Source of the DNA: Pusillimonas noertemannii
GTDB taxonomy: Bacteria > Pseudomonadota > Gammaproteobacteria > Burkholderiales > Burkholderiaceae_B
DNA: 64,000 nucleotides
NCBI RefSeq assembly: GCF_003096595.1
Contig: NZ_QEKO01000001.1
Location: forward strand, 1,178,001 to 1,242,000
Direction: 5' to 3'
Below, piece by piece: positions 29,936-39,709 of the stretch (position 1 is its first letter; every line of letters starts with the position of its first letter). A program made the translations under genes and the position numbers. Under the pieces are notes generated by a model. It was not told the origin of the DNA. It saw only the letters and a program-made list of their open reading frames with translations, and made no database searches.

Positions 29936-31729
29936 ATGGATCACATCCGCAATTTTTCCATCATTGCCCACATCGATCATGGCAAGTCGACCCTCGCCGA
30001 CAGGCTGATACAGCGCTGTGGGGGCCTGGCCGACCGCGAGATGTCGACGCAGGTGCTCGATTCCATGGACATCGAACGCGAAAGGGGTATTACCATCAAG
30101 GCCCAGACGGCCTCGCTGGAATACAAGGCCCGCGACGGCAAGGCGTACGCCATGAACCTCATCGACACTCCGGGCCACGTCGACTTCTCCTACGAGGTCA
30201 GCCGCTCGTTGTCGGCCTGCGAGGGGGCTTTGCTGGTGGTGGACGCCTCGCAGGGCGTCGAGGCGCAGACGGTCGCCAATTGCTACACCGCCATCGAGCT
30301 GGGTGTCGAGGTGCTGCCCGTGCTCAACAAAATGGACCTGGCCTCGGCCGACCCCGACGCGGCCCGACAGGAAATCGAGGACGTGATCGGCATCGACGCA
30401 GCCGACGCCATCCTGGCCAGCGCCAAGACGGGCATGGGTGTCGACGACATCCTCGAGGCCATCGTGGCCAAGGTGCCTCCTCCCCAAGGCGACCCGGCCA
30501 AGCCGCTGCAGGCCCTGATCATCGATTCCTGGTTCGACAACTACGTGGGCGTCATCATGCTGGTGCGCATTGTCAACGGCGTGCTCAACGTCAAGGACAA
30601 AGTGCAGCTCATGGCCAGCGGCGCCACCCATCCCTGCGACCAGCTGGGCGTATTCACGCCCAAGTCGCAGCCGCGCACGCGGCTGTCGGCCGGCGAGGTC
30701 GGCTTCGTCATCACAGGCATCAAAGAACTCGAACACGCCAAGGTAGGCGACACCCTTACCCTGGCGGGCAGGCCGGCCGACAAGCCGCTGCCCGGGTTCA
30801 AAGAGGTCAAGCCGCAGGTGTTCGCGGGGCTCTATCCCGTTGAAAGCAGCGAGTACGACCAGCTGCGCGATTCGCTCGAGAAACTCAAGCTCAACGACTC
30901 TTCGCTGATGTTCGAGCCCGAGGTGTCGCAGGCGCTGGGCTTCGGCTTCCGCTGCGGCTTCCTGGGGCTGCTGCACATGGAAATCGTGCAAGAGCGGCTC
31001 GAGCGCGAGTTCGACATGGACATCATCACCACGGCGCCCTCGGTGGTGTACGAGGTCGAGCAGCGCGACGGTTCGGTGGTCATGATAGAAAGCCCTTCGC
31101 GCATGCCCGAAATAGGCAATATCGCCGAGATCCGCGAACCCATGGTGATTCTTACCCTGTTCATGCCGCAAGAGTATGTCGGGGCGGTAATGACGCTGTG
31201 CCTGGCCAAGCGCGGCGTGCAAAAGAACATGAGCTATCACGGCAGGCAGGTGCACCTGGTCTACGAAGTGCCGCTCGCCGAGATCGTGCTCGACTTCTTC
31301 GACAGGCTCAAGTCTGTTTCCCGCGGCTATGCTTCCATGGACTACGAGTTCAAAGAGTACCAGCCTTCCGACGTGGTCAAGGTCGACGTTCTCATCAACG
31401 GCGACCGGGTCGATGCCCTGTCCATGATGGTGCACCGCAGCAACGCCCGCTACCGCGGGCGCGAAGTGGTGGGCAAGATGCGCGGACTGATTCCGCGCCA
31501 GATGTTCGACATCGCCATCCAGGCGGCGATCGGCGCCGACATCATCGCGCGTGAAAGCGTCAAGGCGCTGCGCAAGAACGTTCTGGCCAAGTGCTACGGG
31601 GGCGACATCTCGCGCAAGAAGAAGCTGCTCGAAAAGCAAAAGGCCGGCAAGAAGCGCATGAAGCAGGTCGGCAACGTGGAGATACCCCAGGAGGCTTTCC
31701 TGGCCATCCTGCAGGTCGAAGACAAATAG
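29936..31729 (+). CDS. lepA: Elongation factor 4 (LepA)
   Basis: A 597-residue ribosome-associated GTPase that helps at stalled or initiating ribosomes. G1 is [10 protein letters not shown]3 DTPGHVD, G4 NKMD; the C-terminal LepA-specific domain ends in the basic [19 protein letters not shown]. The ATG at 29936 gives [18 protein letters not shown], the universal start. It is followed by lepB after 25 bases. Confidence 0.97.
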   Translation: MDHIRNFSIIAHIDHGKSTLADRLIQRCGGLADREMSTQVLDSMDIERERGITIKAQTASLEYKARDGKAYAMNLIDTPGHVDFSYEVSRSLSACEGALLVVDASQGVEAQTVANCYTAIELGVEVLPVLNKMDLASADPDAARQEIEDVIGIDAADAILASAKTGMGVDDILEAIVAKVPPPQGDPAKPLQALIIDSWFDNYVGVIMLVRIVNGVLNVKDKVQLMASGATHPCDQLGVFTPKSQPRTRLSAGEVGFVITGIKELEHAKVGDTLTLAGRPADKPLPGFKEVKPQVFAGLYPVESSEYDQLRDSLEKLKLNDSSLMFEPEVSQALGFGFRCGFLGLLHMEIVQERLEREFDMDIITTAPSVVYEVEQRDGSVVMIESPSRMPEIGNIAEIREPMVILTLFMPQEYVGAVMTLCLAKRGVQKNMSYHGRQVHLVYEVPLAEIVLDFFDRLKSVSRGYASMDYEFKEYQPSDVVKVDVLINGDRVDALSMMVHRSNARYRGREVVGKMRGLIPRQMFDIAIQAAIGADIIARESVKALRKNVLAKCYGGDISRKKKLLEKQKAGKKRMKQVGNVEIPQEAFLAILQVEDK

Positions 31730-31754
31730 GTAAAAACAAAAGGATTAGCTGGGC

Positions 31755-32642
31755 ATGAGCTGGGATTTCGCACTGATACTTTTTGTGCTGTTGGTGATCA
31801 CGGGCGCGGTCTGGGCCCTGGATTTCTTCTACCTGAGGTCGCGCCGCCTTGAGCGCGCCCAGGCGCAGATGGCGGTGTTCGACGCCAATCCCACCGGGGT
31901 TGGCACGGTCGAGGCGGCGCGCCTGCGCCAAGAGGCCTACGACGACGCCCATCGCGTGCCCTGGTGGATCGAATACTGCGTCAGCTTCTTTCCGGTGATC
32001 CTGTTCGTGTTCGTCCTGCGCTCCTTCGTGGTCGAACCCTTCCGCATTCCGTCCGGATCCATGTTGCCCACCCTGCAAAGCGGCGACCTCATCCTGGTCA
32101 ACAAATTCCAGTACGGCATCCGCCTGCCTGTGATCGATAAGAAAATCATCGACATCGGCGAACCCCGCCGGGGAGACGTGCTGGTGTTCCGCTACCCGGT
32201 CGACCCGGATGTGGACTACGTGAAGCGGGTCGTGGGCCTGCCCGGCGACGAAATCCTGTACCAGAACAAGACGCTGTCCATCAACGGCCAGCCCGTGGCC
32301 CAGACGCGCGCCGGCGACTACTTCGAGCCCGACCGTTCGGTGTACGTGGGGCGTTATACTGAGCAGCTGGGCGAGACCGAACACAGCCTGCTGCTCAACA
32401 AGCATGCTCCCCAGGACTACATGCCGATTGCCGACTTTCCCTTCCGCGACCACTGCGAGTACCTTCAGAACGGGGTTCGCTGCAAGGTGCCCGAGGGCCA
32501 TTTCTTCATGATGGGCGACAACCGCGACAACAGCCTCGACAGCCGCTATTGGGGCTTTGTGCCCGAGCAGAACATTGTCGGCCGGGCCTTTCTCATCTGG
32601 ATGAACTTCAGCGAACCCAGTCGTATTGGCGGATTCCAATAA
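31755..32642 (+). CDS. lepB: Signal peptidase I
   Basis: A 295-residue inner membrane protease removing signal peptides from secreted proteins. Two N-terminal membrane segments (about 5-24 and 76-92) precede the catalytic Ser S102 in [10 protein letters not shown] and Lys K157 in [29 protein letters not shown] closes the active-site region. The stop overlaps the rnc start (TAATG). Confidence 0.97.
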   Translation: MSWDFALILFVLLVITGAVWALDFFYLRSRRLERAQAQMAVFDANPTGVGTVEAARLRQEAYDDAHRVPWWIEYCVSFFPVILFVFVLRSFVVEPFRIPSGSMLPTLQSGDLILVNKFQYGIRLPVIDKKIIDIGEPRRGDVLVFRYPVDPDVDYVKRVVGLPGDEILYQNKTLSINGQPVAQTRAGDYFEPDRSVYVGRYTEQLGETEHSLLLNKHAPQDYMPIADFPFRDHCEYLQNGVRCKVPEGHFFMMGDNRDNSLDSRYWGFVPEQNIVGRAFLIWMNFSEPSRIGGFQ

Positions 32643-33403
32643 TGGTGAGCCCGGCAACCCTAGAAACCGCACTCGATTATCGATTCCAGGATGCTTCCCT
32701 GCTCGAGCAGGCACTGACGCACCGCAGCCACAGTGCGCGCCACAACGAGCGCCTCGAGTTCCTGGGCGATTCGGTGCTGAACTTCGTGGTCGCCGCCATG
32801 CTGTTCAAGCGCTTCGCCAAAATAGACGAGGGCGACCTGTCGCGCCTTCGGGCCAATCTGGTCAAGCAGTCTTCCCTGGCTGAAATCGCCCAGAAGCTGT
32901 CCTTGTCGCAATATCTGCGGCTGGGCGAAGGCGAACTCAAAAGCGGGGGGTTTCGCCGGCCTTCCATTCTTGCCGACACTCTTGAAGCGATCTTTGGCGC
33001 CATATTCCTGGATTCGGGTTTCGATGCCGCGCAAAAGGCCATCGCCCGCCTGTATATGCCCATCATCCAGGGCGTTGACCCCAAGACTTTGGGCAAAGAC
33101 CCCAAGACCCTGCTGCAAGAGCTGCTGCAAGGCCGCAAGCTCGATCTTCCCACCTATACGGTGGTCGCTACCCATGGTGCGGCGCACAATCAGATGTTCG
33201 ACGTAGAGTGTTCCATACCGGCGCTCGACATCAAGGTGTCGGCGCCAGGGTCCAGCCGGCGCGCCGCCGAACAGCTTGCCGCAACCCAGGCCATCGCCGC
33301 GGTGCAGGCGCTGGGCCTGGGCAAGGGCGCGGCGCGGCGCGGCAGGGCGCGCAAGTCGGCGCAGTTGTCGCTGCCCGTGGCCGTTTCCCAGGAAAACAAA
33401 TGA
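32642..33403 (+). CDS. rnc: Ribonuclease III
   Basis: A 253-residue double-strand-specific endoribonuclease that processes rRNA precursors. The signature [14 protein letters not shown] (about residues 34-47) holds the metal-binding acidic residues, and a C-terminal dsRNA-binding domain ([20 protein letters not shown]...) is followed by a short basic Ala/Arg tail slightly longer than usual. It overlaps lepB upstream and era downstream (ATGA), so lepB-rnc-era-recO is a tightly coupled operon. Confidence 0.97.
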   Translation: MVSPATLETALDYRFQDASLLEQALTHRSHSARHNERLEFLGDSVLNFVVAAMLFKRFAKIDEGDLSRLRANLVKQSSLAEIAQKLSLSQYLRLGEGELKSGGFRRPSILADTLEAIFGAIFLDSGFDAAQKAIARLYMPIIQGVDPKTLGKDPKTLLQELLQGRKLDLPTYTVVATHGAAHNQMFDVECSIPALDIKVSAPGSSRRAAEQLAATQAIAAVQALGLGKGAARRGRARKSAQLSLPVAVSQENK

Positions 33404-34287
33404 GCACGCCTTTTCGCTGCGGCTTCGTTGCCATCGTCGGCCGCCCCAACGTGGGCAAGTCCACCCTGGCCAATGCCCTGATCGGCAGCAAGATCTCCAT
33501 CGTCTCGCGCAAGGCGCAGACCACCCGCCACCGCATACACGGCATTCTCACCCGCGAACACGAGCAGTTCGTCTTTGTCGACACCCCCGGCTTCCAGACC
33601 CGCCACGGCGGTGCCATGAACCGCATGATGAACCGCGTGGTCACCCAGGCGCTGGCCGACGTCGACGTGGTGCTGCACGTGGTCGAGGCGGGCAAGTGGT
33701 CGGCGGGCGACGAGCAACTGCTGCCCCTGCTGCCCAAAACGGGCAATACCATCCTCGTCGTCAACAAGGTCGACGCCATCAAGGATAAAAACGCCATGTT
33801 TCCCTTTGTCAGCAAGATCATGGCGCTGCATCCCTATTCGGCCGTCGTGCCCGTCAGCGCCGCGCGCGACATACAGCTCGACAATCTGCTGGCCGAGATC
33901 GCCTCGCGCCTGCCCGAGGGCGAACCCATGTTCGAGGCCGACTCCCTTACCGACAGGCCCGTGCGCTTCATTGCCGCCGAGCTGCTGCGTGAAAAAATCT
34001 TCCGCCTCGTGGGCGACGAATTGCCCTATGGATGCACCGTCGTCATCGAGCAATGGGAAGAGACCGAGGCCGGCGCGCGGGTGGCCGCCTGCATTCTCAT
34101 CGAGCGCGAAGGCCATCGGCCCATCCTGCTGGGCGCCGGCGGCGGCCACATGAAGCGCATCGCCTCCGAGGCCCGCCAGGACATGCAGGAATTGCTGGGC
34201 AAGCCCGTGCACCTCGAGGTGTACATCAAGGTGCGCAAGGGCTGGTCCGACCGCGAGGGCAGCCTGCGCGAACTGGGATATGACTAG
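33400..34287 (+). CDS. era: GTPase Era
   Basis: A 295-residue GTPase that chaperones 16S rRNA 3'-end maturation and 30S assembly. G1 is GRPNVGKS (14-21), G3 DTPG, G4 NKVD; the C-terminal KH domain contains [20 protein letters not shown]. It overlaps rnc by 4 bases and recO by 8 bases. Confidence 0.97.
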   Translation: MSTPFRCGFVAIVGRPNVGKSTLANALIGSKISIVSRKAQTTRHRIHGILTREHEQFVFVDTPGFQTRHGGAMNRMMNRVVTQALADVDVVLHVVEAGKWSAGDEQLLPLLPKTGNTILVVNKVDAIKDKNAMFPFVSKIMALHPYSAVVPVSAARDIQLDNLLAEIASRLPEGEPMFEADSLTDRPVRFIAAELLREKIFRLVGDELPYGCTVVIEQWEETEAGARVAACILIEREGHRPILLGAGGGHMKRIASEARQDMQELLGKPVHLEVYIKVRKGWSDREGSLRELGYD

Positions 34288-34867
34288 CCGGCGAGCCCAT
34301 CGTATCCAGGACGCGGCCGGCTACATGCTGCATGCCACCGACTGGAAGGAAACCTCTCTTATCGTTCAGGCTTTCACGCGGGACCACGGCAATGTCGCGC
34401 TGGTGGCCAAAGGGGCCAAGCGCCCGTACTCCGTGCTGCGCCCCGTGCTGGCCGCTTTCCAGCCCCTGGCGCTGTCATGGAGCGGCGGCGGCGAAGTCAA
34501 GACCCTGGTGCGCGCCGAGTGCGCCGGCGTGCGTCCCCTGGGCGGCAAGTCGCTGATGTCCGCCTGGTACATGAACGAACTGCTGCTGCGCCTGCTGCCG
34601 CGCGAAGACGCCCATCCCTTGCTGTACGACGCCTACGACGCTGCCCTCGAGCAGTTGGCGGGCGGCTCCCGCGCCGCGGGGGCCTTGCGCCGCTTCGAAT
34701 GGACCCTGCTGAACGAGGCGGGCTACGGCCTGGACGAGGCCCCCCCCGATTTTGACGAGCCTGGCATCGAGCCCGCGCTGCGGGTATCGCTGCGCCAGCG
34801 GCTGGACGAGCTGTTGACGCGTCCTTTGCAGACCCGCCGCGTCCTGATGGCGCTGCAGCGATTTTGA
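34280..34867 (+). CDS. recO: DNA repair protein RecO, unusually short
   Basis: A 195-residue RecO, which with RecF and RecR loads RecA onto SSB-coated gaps. The N-terminal OB fold is intact (AAGYMLHATDWKETSLIVQA, FTRDHGNVALVAKGAKRPYS) and so are the helical parts (MSAWYMNELLLRLLPREDAHPLLYDAY, RRFEWTLLNEAGYGLD). RecO proteins are usually about 240-270 residues. Here the stretch between GYGLDEAPPDFDEPG and the terminal LTRPLQTRRVLMAL (equivalent to G-x-PLKSR) has lost roughly 45 residues compared with E. coli. The frame is open and overlaps era, so this looks like an internal shortening rather than a frameshift. Confidence 0.88.
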   Translation: MTSRRAHRIQDAAGYMLHATDWKETSLIVQAFTRDHGNVALVAKGAKRPYSVLRPVLAAFQPLALSWSGGGEVKTLVRAECAGVRPLGGKSLMSAWYMNELLLRLLPREDAHPLLYDAYDAALEQLAGGSRAAGALRRFEWTLLNEAGYGLDEAPPDFDEPGIEPALRVSLRQRLDELLTRPLQTRRVLMALQRF

Positions 34868-34931
34868 GCAGGGCGCCCGATATGTGCATGGTTCCCCTGC
34901 CGGCTGCGACTTTCCGCCTGGGCACAGCTTC

Positions 34932-35543
34932 ATGAGCAAGGTCTTCGTCATGAGTGCGGCCCGGGACGTGGTTCCGGACATCGTCGTGCTGGACACCTGC
35001 GTGCTCATCTCCAACGTGCTGCGCCGCCTGCTGCTGCGGCTGGCCGACCAAGCCTGCTTCCAACCGGCCTGGAGCGAGATCATCGGCGACGAATGGAGGC
35101 GCAACGCCGCACGGGTCTGGGAAGTCGAGCCGGACATCATCGCGCAGGAATGGGAGCAGCTTCAGGCCCTCTACCCCGGGGCCGATCAGGGCGACGTCGC
35201 GCCTTTCAAGCAGGGCCTGGTGTACAGCGACCCCAAAGACTGGCATGTCATCGCTGCCGCTCGCGCGGTGCTGGCCAAGCGGCCAGCCGCCTCGGTGGCC
35301 GTCGTGACACGCAATCTGCGCGACTTCCGCCGCGCTGAACTGCGTCGCCTGGGCATAGAACTGATGGACCCGGATCAATTGCTGGTGCGATGCTGGGAGC
35401 ACCATCGCGAGCCGCTGCGATCTGCCTTCGAGCATATGCCACTGGACTTGGCCGCCTCGGGCCGGCCCCTTGAAACCCTGGACGTCATCCTGAAGCGCGA
35501 GCGCCTGTTCCGGATGAACAAGCTGCGCACGGCAAAGCATTGA
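34932..35543 (+). CDS. PIN-domain protein (putative toxin-type ribonuclease), no antitoxin seen
   Basis: A 203-residue protein with a PIN-like nuclease fold: first acidic residue D21 in IVVLDTCVLISNVLRR, a second acidic site in YSDPKDWHVIAAA and a last one near VTRNLRDFRR. PIN proteins cleave RNA, often as toxins of VapBC pairs. I see no small antitoxin gene on either side: recO ends 64 bases upstream and the next gene is convergent. Several starts are possible (34884, 34932, 34950); 34932 gives MSKVFVMSAARD. It occupies the place after recO where pdxJ is usual in many Proteobacteria. Confidence 0.72.
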   Translation: MSKVFVMSAARDVVPDIVVLDTCVLISNVLRRLLLRLADQACFQPAWSEIIGDEWRRNAARVWEVEPDIIAQEWEQLQALYPGADQGDVAPFKQGLVYSDPKDWHVIAAARAVLAKRPAASVAVVTRNLRDFRRAELRRLGIELMDPDQLLVRCWEHHREPLRSAFEHMPLDLAASGRPLETLDVILKRERLFRMNKLRTAKH

Positions 35544-35651
35544 GCTCTTGTCGGCGGCACGCGCCTCGATTGCCCGGCGGCCCGCCATGCCTGTCTATGG
35601 CGTGCGGACCGGTCCGTCGATGGGCCTACATGTGATGGAGGGCCCGATGGG

Positions 35652-36713
35652 CTATGCGGAACGCGCCTTCAGTAAGAGGCCGTGCCCCGGACAAGCTCGT
35701 GGCTGAAGGGTTCCGTCAGGGGCGCGTTCCGGCCATCCTTCGAAGGCGTCTTCCATGATCGGGAATTCTTCCAGCAGAAGCCGGCCCTCGAAGGTGCCCG
35801 AGAGCTGTACGAACAATCCCGGCAAGAAGTGCGGAGCCACCGTCACGCCCTTGAGGGCCGCCATGCGCGCCACCTCCAGGCAAGGGGTCAGCCCGCCAGC
35901 CATCGCGAGATCGGGCTGGATGAAGGCGGTGATGCCGTCGTCCAGGTAGACCGAAAAACGATCGAGGCCCTGAAGGTGCTCGCCGAGGGCGATAGGAGTC
36001 CCGCTTTTTTGTGCGGCAAGCCGGCGATAGCCCAGGATGTCGGCAGAAGGCAGTGGCTCTTCGATAAAGCTCAGCCCATATTCCGCGCCCAGAGCCAGCA
36101 GTCTCGAAGCCGCCTCGAAATTGCCTTTTTCGTTGGCATCGGCCATCAAGCGGGCATTGGTTCCGATAGCGTTGCGTACTGCGTTCAGAACGGCTTCGTC
36201 GCCGTTGCCGGCGTTGATCCGGGGTTTCACTCCCGCATAGCCGGCTTCAATATAAGAAGTGGCCAGATCCGCAGTTTTTTCGGGCTCGTCCGTGGCACTG
36301 AAGCCGCCGCTTGCGTAAAGGGGGACGGGAAGGATGTCTCCGCCCATGGTGCGCGCCAGGGGCTCGTCTTTAAGCTTTGCGGTCAAGTCCCACAGTGCGA
36401 CGTCCAGTGCGGCGAGCGCCAGAATGTTTGGACCGTCTCCTGTCCTGTTGAAGCTTTTCTGGATCTCGGTCCAGTGATCCGGCGGCTTCCGTAATGCCGT
36501 CCCTTCCAGGAATCGGGCCGCCTGCGCCTGGGCGAGCTGTGCGACAGGCCCGCCACCTCCTCCGATCACGTAGGAAAAACCCAAGCCCTCGGCGCCGTCG
36601 GCGTCACGCAGGGTCGCTGTGATGATATCGACGCCAGTTACGCCAGAACCGCCAATCGGTCTGGCGAACTTTTTTTCTATGAGCTGAATTCTTATTGATG
36701 CGATGTGCGCCAT
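35652..36713 (-). CDS. Mandelate racemase / muconate lactonizing enzyme family protein
   Basis: A 353-residue enolase-superfamily enzyme, abstracting a proton alpha to a carboxylate; the substrate is unknown (acid sugar or lactone-type substrates are typical). Metal ligands are D192 (MADANEKGN), the Glu of FIEEPL (217-220) and E245 (ALGEHLQG). The His-Asp pair of the mandelate racemase subgroup is present: D268 (IQPDLAMAGG) and H295 (VAPHF). The usual KxK motif reads K163-P-R165, so the second catalytic lysine is an arginine. The gene stands alone with no transporter or regulator beside it, and its base composition and codon use look less GC-rich than its neighbours, which hints at later acquisition. 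Confidence 0.8.
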   Translation of the reverse strand: MAHIASIRIQLIEKKFARPIGGSGVTGVDIITATLRDADGAEGLGFSYVIGGGGGPVAQLAQAQAARFLEGTALRKPPDHWTEIQKSFNRTGDGPNILALAALDVALWDLTAKLKDEPLARTMGGDILPVPLYASGGFSATDEPEKTADLATSYIEAGYAGVKPRINAGNGDEAVLNAVRNAIGTNARLMADANEKGNFEAASRLLALGAEYGLSFIEEPLPSADILGYRRLAAQKSGTPIALGEHLQGLDRFSVYLDDGITAFIQPDLAMAGGLTPCLEVARMAALKGVTVAPHFLPGLFVQLSGTFEGRLLLEEFPIMEDAFEGWPERAPDGTLQPRACPGHGLLLKARSA

Positions 36714-36740
36714 TGTCTACGTGTTGCTCTTTGATCGGTC

Positions 36741-36779
36741 AAAAAAAATGGACCGGCGTTGCGTCACCGGCCCATTTTA
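36741..36779 (-). terminator. Rho-independent terminator of the YccA-family gene
   Basis: Read on the minus strand, a hairpin pairing AAAATGG and CCGG with CCGG and CCATTTT (one mismatch) is followed by an uninterrupted T run (the A run at 36741-36748 on the plus strand). It lies about 55 bases after the stop of the YccA gene and just upstream of the enolase-family gene. Confidence 0.8.
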
Positions 36780-36832
36780 ATGAAACTTCGTCGGCGACTT
36801 TTTCAATGAGTCGTCGACAGCGGCATTTCAGC

Positions 36833-37531
36833 CTACTCGCGGTCGCCCCCGAAAATGCCCAGCAGCATCAGCAGATTGGCGAAGATGTTGTACAGGTCGA
36901 GATAGATCGCCAGGGTGGCCGAAATGTAGTTGGTTTCGCCGCCGCGGATCACCCGCTGCAGGTCGACCAGCAGAAAGGCCGAGAAAATTCCGATGGCCAG
37001 CACAGAAACGGTAAGCACCAGCGCAGGCAGTTGCAGGAAGATATTGGCCACCGCCGCGACGATAAGAATTACCACGCCGATGAACAGGAACTTCTGCCAG
37101 TGCGAGAAATCGCGCTTGGTGGTCGACGCCACGCTTGCCATTGCGCCCAGCACCAGGGCCGTGCCGCCAAAGGCCAGCATGATCAGCTGCGAGCCGTTTG
37201 AAAAGCCCAGCACGTGGCCGATGAGCCGCGACAGCATGATGCCCATGAAGAAAGTGAAGGCCAGCAGCAGGGCCACGCCCAGCGAGCTGTTCTTGTTGCG
37301 CTCGATCAGGAACATGAGGCCGAAGGCCCCCACCAGGAAGACCACCACGCTCAGCCCGGGGCTGGTGGCCATGACCGCGTTCAGGCCCGTATTGAGGCCC
37401 ACGAAAGCGCCCAAAACGGTAGGAATGAGCGATAGCGCAAGCAGCCAATAGGTATTGCGCAGCACGCGGTTGCGCACGACCTCGCTCTGGGCGGCATGGC
37501 CGCTGCGCGACAAGGTGGTTTGATCGTTCAT
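36833..37531 (-). CDS. Bax inhibitor-1 / YccA family membrane protein
   Basis: A 232-residue integral membrane protein with about seven hydrophobic segments. LRNTYWLLALSLIPTVLGAF, GLMFLIERNKNSSLGVALLL, FTFFMGIMLSRLIGHVLG and the C-terminal YISATLAIYLDLYNIFANLL match the BI-1 family; YccA in E. coli modulates the FtsH protease. The start at 37531 gives MNDQTTLSRSGHAAQ, preceded by an AGGAAAC-type site; a frame start 54 bases upstream has no homology. The upstream 117 bases are AT-rich. A clear terminator follows. Confidence 0.9.
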   Translation of the reverse strand: MNDQTTLSRSGHAAQSEVVRNRVLRNTYWLLALSLIPTVLGAFVGLNTGLNAVMATSPGLSVVVFLVGAFGLMFLIERNKNSSLGVALLLAFTFFMGIMLSRLIGHVLGFSNGSQLIMLAFGGTALVLGAMASVASTTKRDFSHWQKFLFIGVVILIVAAVANIFLQLPALVLTVSVLAIGIFSAFLLVDLQRVIRGGETNYISATLAIYLDLYNIFANLLMLLGIFGGDRE

Positions 37532-37648
37532 ATTGGTTTCCTGTTTCTGTATGAAATGCCATCGGCCGGGCGTGCTTGACCGCACGGGCGCCCTTGACGA
37601 CGATTATTTAAAGTACCTAAAGAGGTTAACTTACAAAATACTGAATAA

Positions 37649-38086
37649 TCAAGCTCTGTTTGACACATCATGGGCGTGCAGCTCGTGGCCCGCGTCCTTG
37701 TATTCGCGCCAGCGCCGCCGCGCTGCCAATACCGACTCTTCGTCCTGCGAAACGATCTCGAGCACGCGTTCGTACTGTTCCGCCCCGGGCGGGCAGCGGG
37801 CGTCAAGGTTGACCAGCCACGGCGAGGGCGATGACCCTTCGGGCGGTGTAACGGCCTTGCCCGAGAGCAGTATGGGTGTTTGTGCCGCCAGCGGGTCGCC
37901 GGCGTCGACGTGGGGAATGAAAGCCGTAGGCTCGAACCCCCACAGCATGAGGTCGAAGCGTTCGAGCAGTACCGCATCGCTGCAATATACGACCAGGCGC
38001 CGGCCCTTGTCATGGTGCTTGGCCACGACCTCGCAGGCCATGCGCAGGCGGTCGGGCGCGCCGAAGGCGAAGTCCACGCGCGCCAT
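37649..38086 (-). CDS. holC: DNA polymerase III subunit chi
   Basis: A 145-residue chi subunit, which links the clamp loader to SSB through the psi subunit. The family pattern is visible: VDFAFGAPDRLRMACEVVAKHH, GRRLVVYCSD, LWGFEPTAFIPHVD and ILLSGKAVTPP. It follows pepA by 59 bases on the same strand; pepA-holC is a conserved pair in Proteobacteria. The frame is open far upstream, antisense-like within pepA, but homology begins at MARVDFAFG. Confidence 0.9.
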   Translation of the reverse strand: MARVDFAFGAPDRLRMACEVVAKHHDKGRRLVVYCSDAVLLERFDLMLWGFEPTAFIPHVDAGDPLAAQTPILLSGKAVTPPEGSSPSPWLVNLDARCPPGAEQYERVLEIVSQDEESVLAARRRWREYKDAGHELHAHDVSNRA

Positions 38087-38145
38087 CAGCGCCCCCGGTG
38101 CTCGGCAGGCATGGCTGCTGGCCTGGCGGGCTGGCCGGGCATGGT

Positions 38146-39642
38146 TCAGGCCTGGTCCATCAGGAACTGCACCAGCAGCGGCACCGGGCGTCCTGAAGCG
38201 CCTTTGTCTTTGCCGCTGCGCCATGCCGTACCGGCGATGTCGAGGTGGGCCCAGCGGTATTTGCCGGTGAAGCGCGACAGGAAGCAGGCCGCCGTTACCG
38301 AACCGGCCGGAGGCCCGCCGATATTGGCCATGTCGGCGAAGTTGGAGCGCAATTGTTCCTGGTAGGCATCGTCGAGCGGCATGCGCCAGGCCGTGTCGTT
38401 CGCTGCGCGGCCCGCCTTGAGCAGGCCTTCGGCCAGTTCGTCGTCCGGCGAGAACAGGCCTGTGTTGACATGTCCCAGCGCCACGACGCAAGCGCCGGTA
38501 AGCGTGGCAATGTCGATGACGGCCGCGGGCTTGAAGCGTTCGGCGTAGGTAAGGGCGTCGCACAGCACCAGGCGCCCCTCGGCGTCGGTATTGAGGATTT
38601 CGATGGTCTGCCCCGACATGCTGGTCACCACGTCGCCGGGCTTGTTGGCCTGGCCGCTGGGCAGGTTCTCGCAGGCGGGGATGAGGCCTATGACGGGCTG
38701 GCTGATGCCCAGCTCGGCGACGGCGCGCAGGGTGCCCAGCACGCTGGCGGCGCCGCACATGTCGTACTTCATTTCGTCCATGTTGGCGGCCGGCTTGATG
38801 GAGATGCCGCCGGCATCGAAGGTGATGCCCTTGCCCACCAGCACAATGGGAGCGCCCTTGGCGGCGCGTGCGCCGGCCGGCGTGTACTTGATCTCGATGA
38901 AGGCCGGGGGTTGCGAAGAGCCCTTGGCGACCGACAGGAAGGAACCCATTTTCAGGGCCTCGATCTGCTTGGTGTTGAGCACGCGTGCCGATAGGTTCTT
39001 GAATTCGCGGGCAAGTTGCTTGGCAGTGCTGCCCAGATAGGTGGGCGTGCATACATTGCCCGGCAGGTCGCCCAGCTTGCGGCTAAGTTGCATGCCGTTG
39101 GCGATGGCGCGGCCCGCCGCCAGACCCTGCTGGGCCTGCGAAGCCTGGCTGCGCTCTACATGGACGGCGATTTTCTTGAGCTTGGGCTGGCTGTCGCGGT
39201 CACGCTTGCCCAGCGTTTCGTCGTAGCGATAAAGGGCCTGGCCCGCCGCAATGGCGCATGCCTGGGCGCGCCCGCGTAGCGTGGTGCCGGTGCACTCGAT
39301 GGAGGCCAGGGCGGAGACGCCCTCGGCAAGCCGCGCCTGGACGCAGTAATTGGCGAAGGTTTGCTCGGCGCCCGAATGGGTCTTGGCGCTGTAGGCCTGC
39401 TGTTTGCCCAAGCCGATTAAAATGACGCGTGCGGCGGCAACCCCGGGCAGCTTGCGCAGCACCAGATGCGTATTGGGCTTGGCCGGAAATTCGGATTTGA
39501 GCACTTCGCGAATGGCGCCGTTGCTCGCGTTGTCGATGATGTCGGCCGCGCTGCTTAGCACGCCGTCGGCAAAGACGCCGACCGCCAGCGCCGCAGTCTT
39601 GATCTGATGCAAAGAAGCCGAAGTCTGTGTGCTAAATTCCAT
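38146..39642 (-). CDS. pepA: Leucyl aminopeptidase
   Basis: A 498-residue M17 dizinc aminopeptidase, hexameric in the cytosol; PepA in E. coli also binds DNA in Xer recombination. Metal and catalytic motifs are VGKGITFDAGGISIKP, KYDMCGAASVLG and NTDAEGRLVLCDAL. Length is standard. It is divergent from lptF across 67 bases, a widely conserved arrangement. Confidence 0.97.
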   Translation of the reverse strand: MEFSTQTSASLHQIKTAALAVGVFADGVLSSAADIIDNASNGAIREVLKSEFPAKPNTHLVLRKLPGVAAARVILIGLGKQQAYSAKTHSGAEQTFANYCVQARLAEGVSALASIECTGTTLRGRAQACAIAAGQALYRYDETLGKRDRDSQPKLKKIAVHVERSQASQAQQGLAAGRAIANGMQLSRKLGDLPGNVCTPTYLGSTAKQLAREFKNLSARVLNTKQIEALKMGSFLSVAKGSSQPPAFIEIKYTPAGARAAKGAPIVLVGKGITFDAGGISIKPAANMDEMKYDMCGAASVLGTLRAVAELGISQPVIGLIPACENLPSGQANKPGDVVTSMSGQTIEILNTDAEGRLVLCDALTYAERFKPAAVIDIATLTGACVVALGHVNTGLFSPDDELAEGLLKAGRAANDTAWRMPLDDAYQEQLRSNFADMANIGGPPAGSVTAACFLSRFTGKYRWAHLDIAGTAWRSGKDKGASGRPVPLLVQFLMDQA

Positions 39643-39709
39643 ACGAGTTTCCCCAAGGTGTCTACAGGATGCTATTGAGTGAACTGCCGATTATCCTGCA
39701 TATTGTCTC

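Noticed and set aside
29825-31639. A 600-codon minus-strand open frame opposite lepA, and a similar 528-codon one opposite pyrG (53860-55446).
   Set aside because: Both are antisense mirrors of highly conserved genes and lack any domain.
38087-39052. The holC frame is open for another 322 codons upstream, within pepA on the same strand.
   Set aside because: The upstream part is a different frame of pepA. HolC homology begins exactly at MARVDFAFG.
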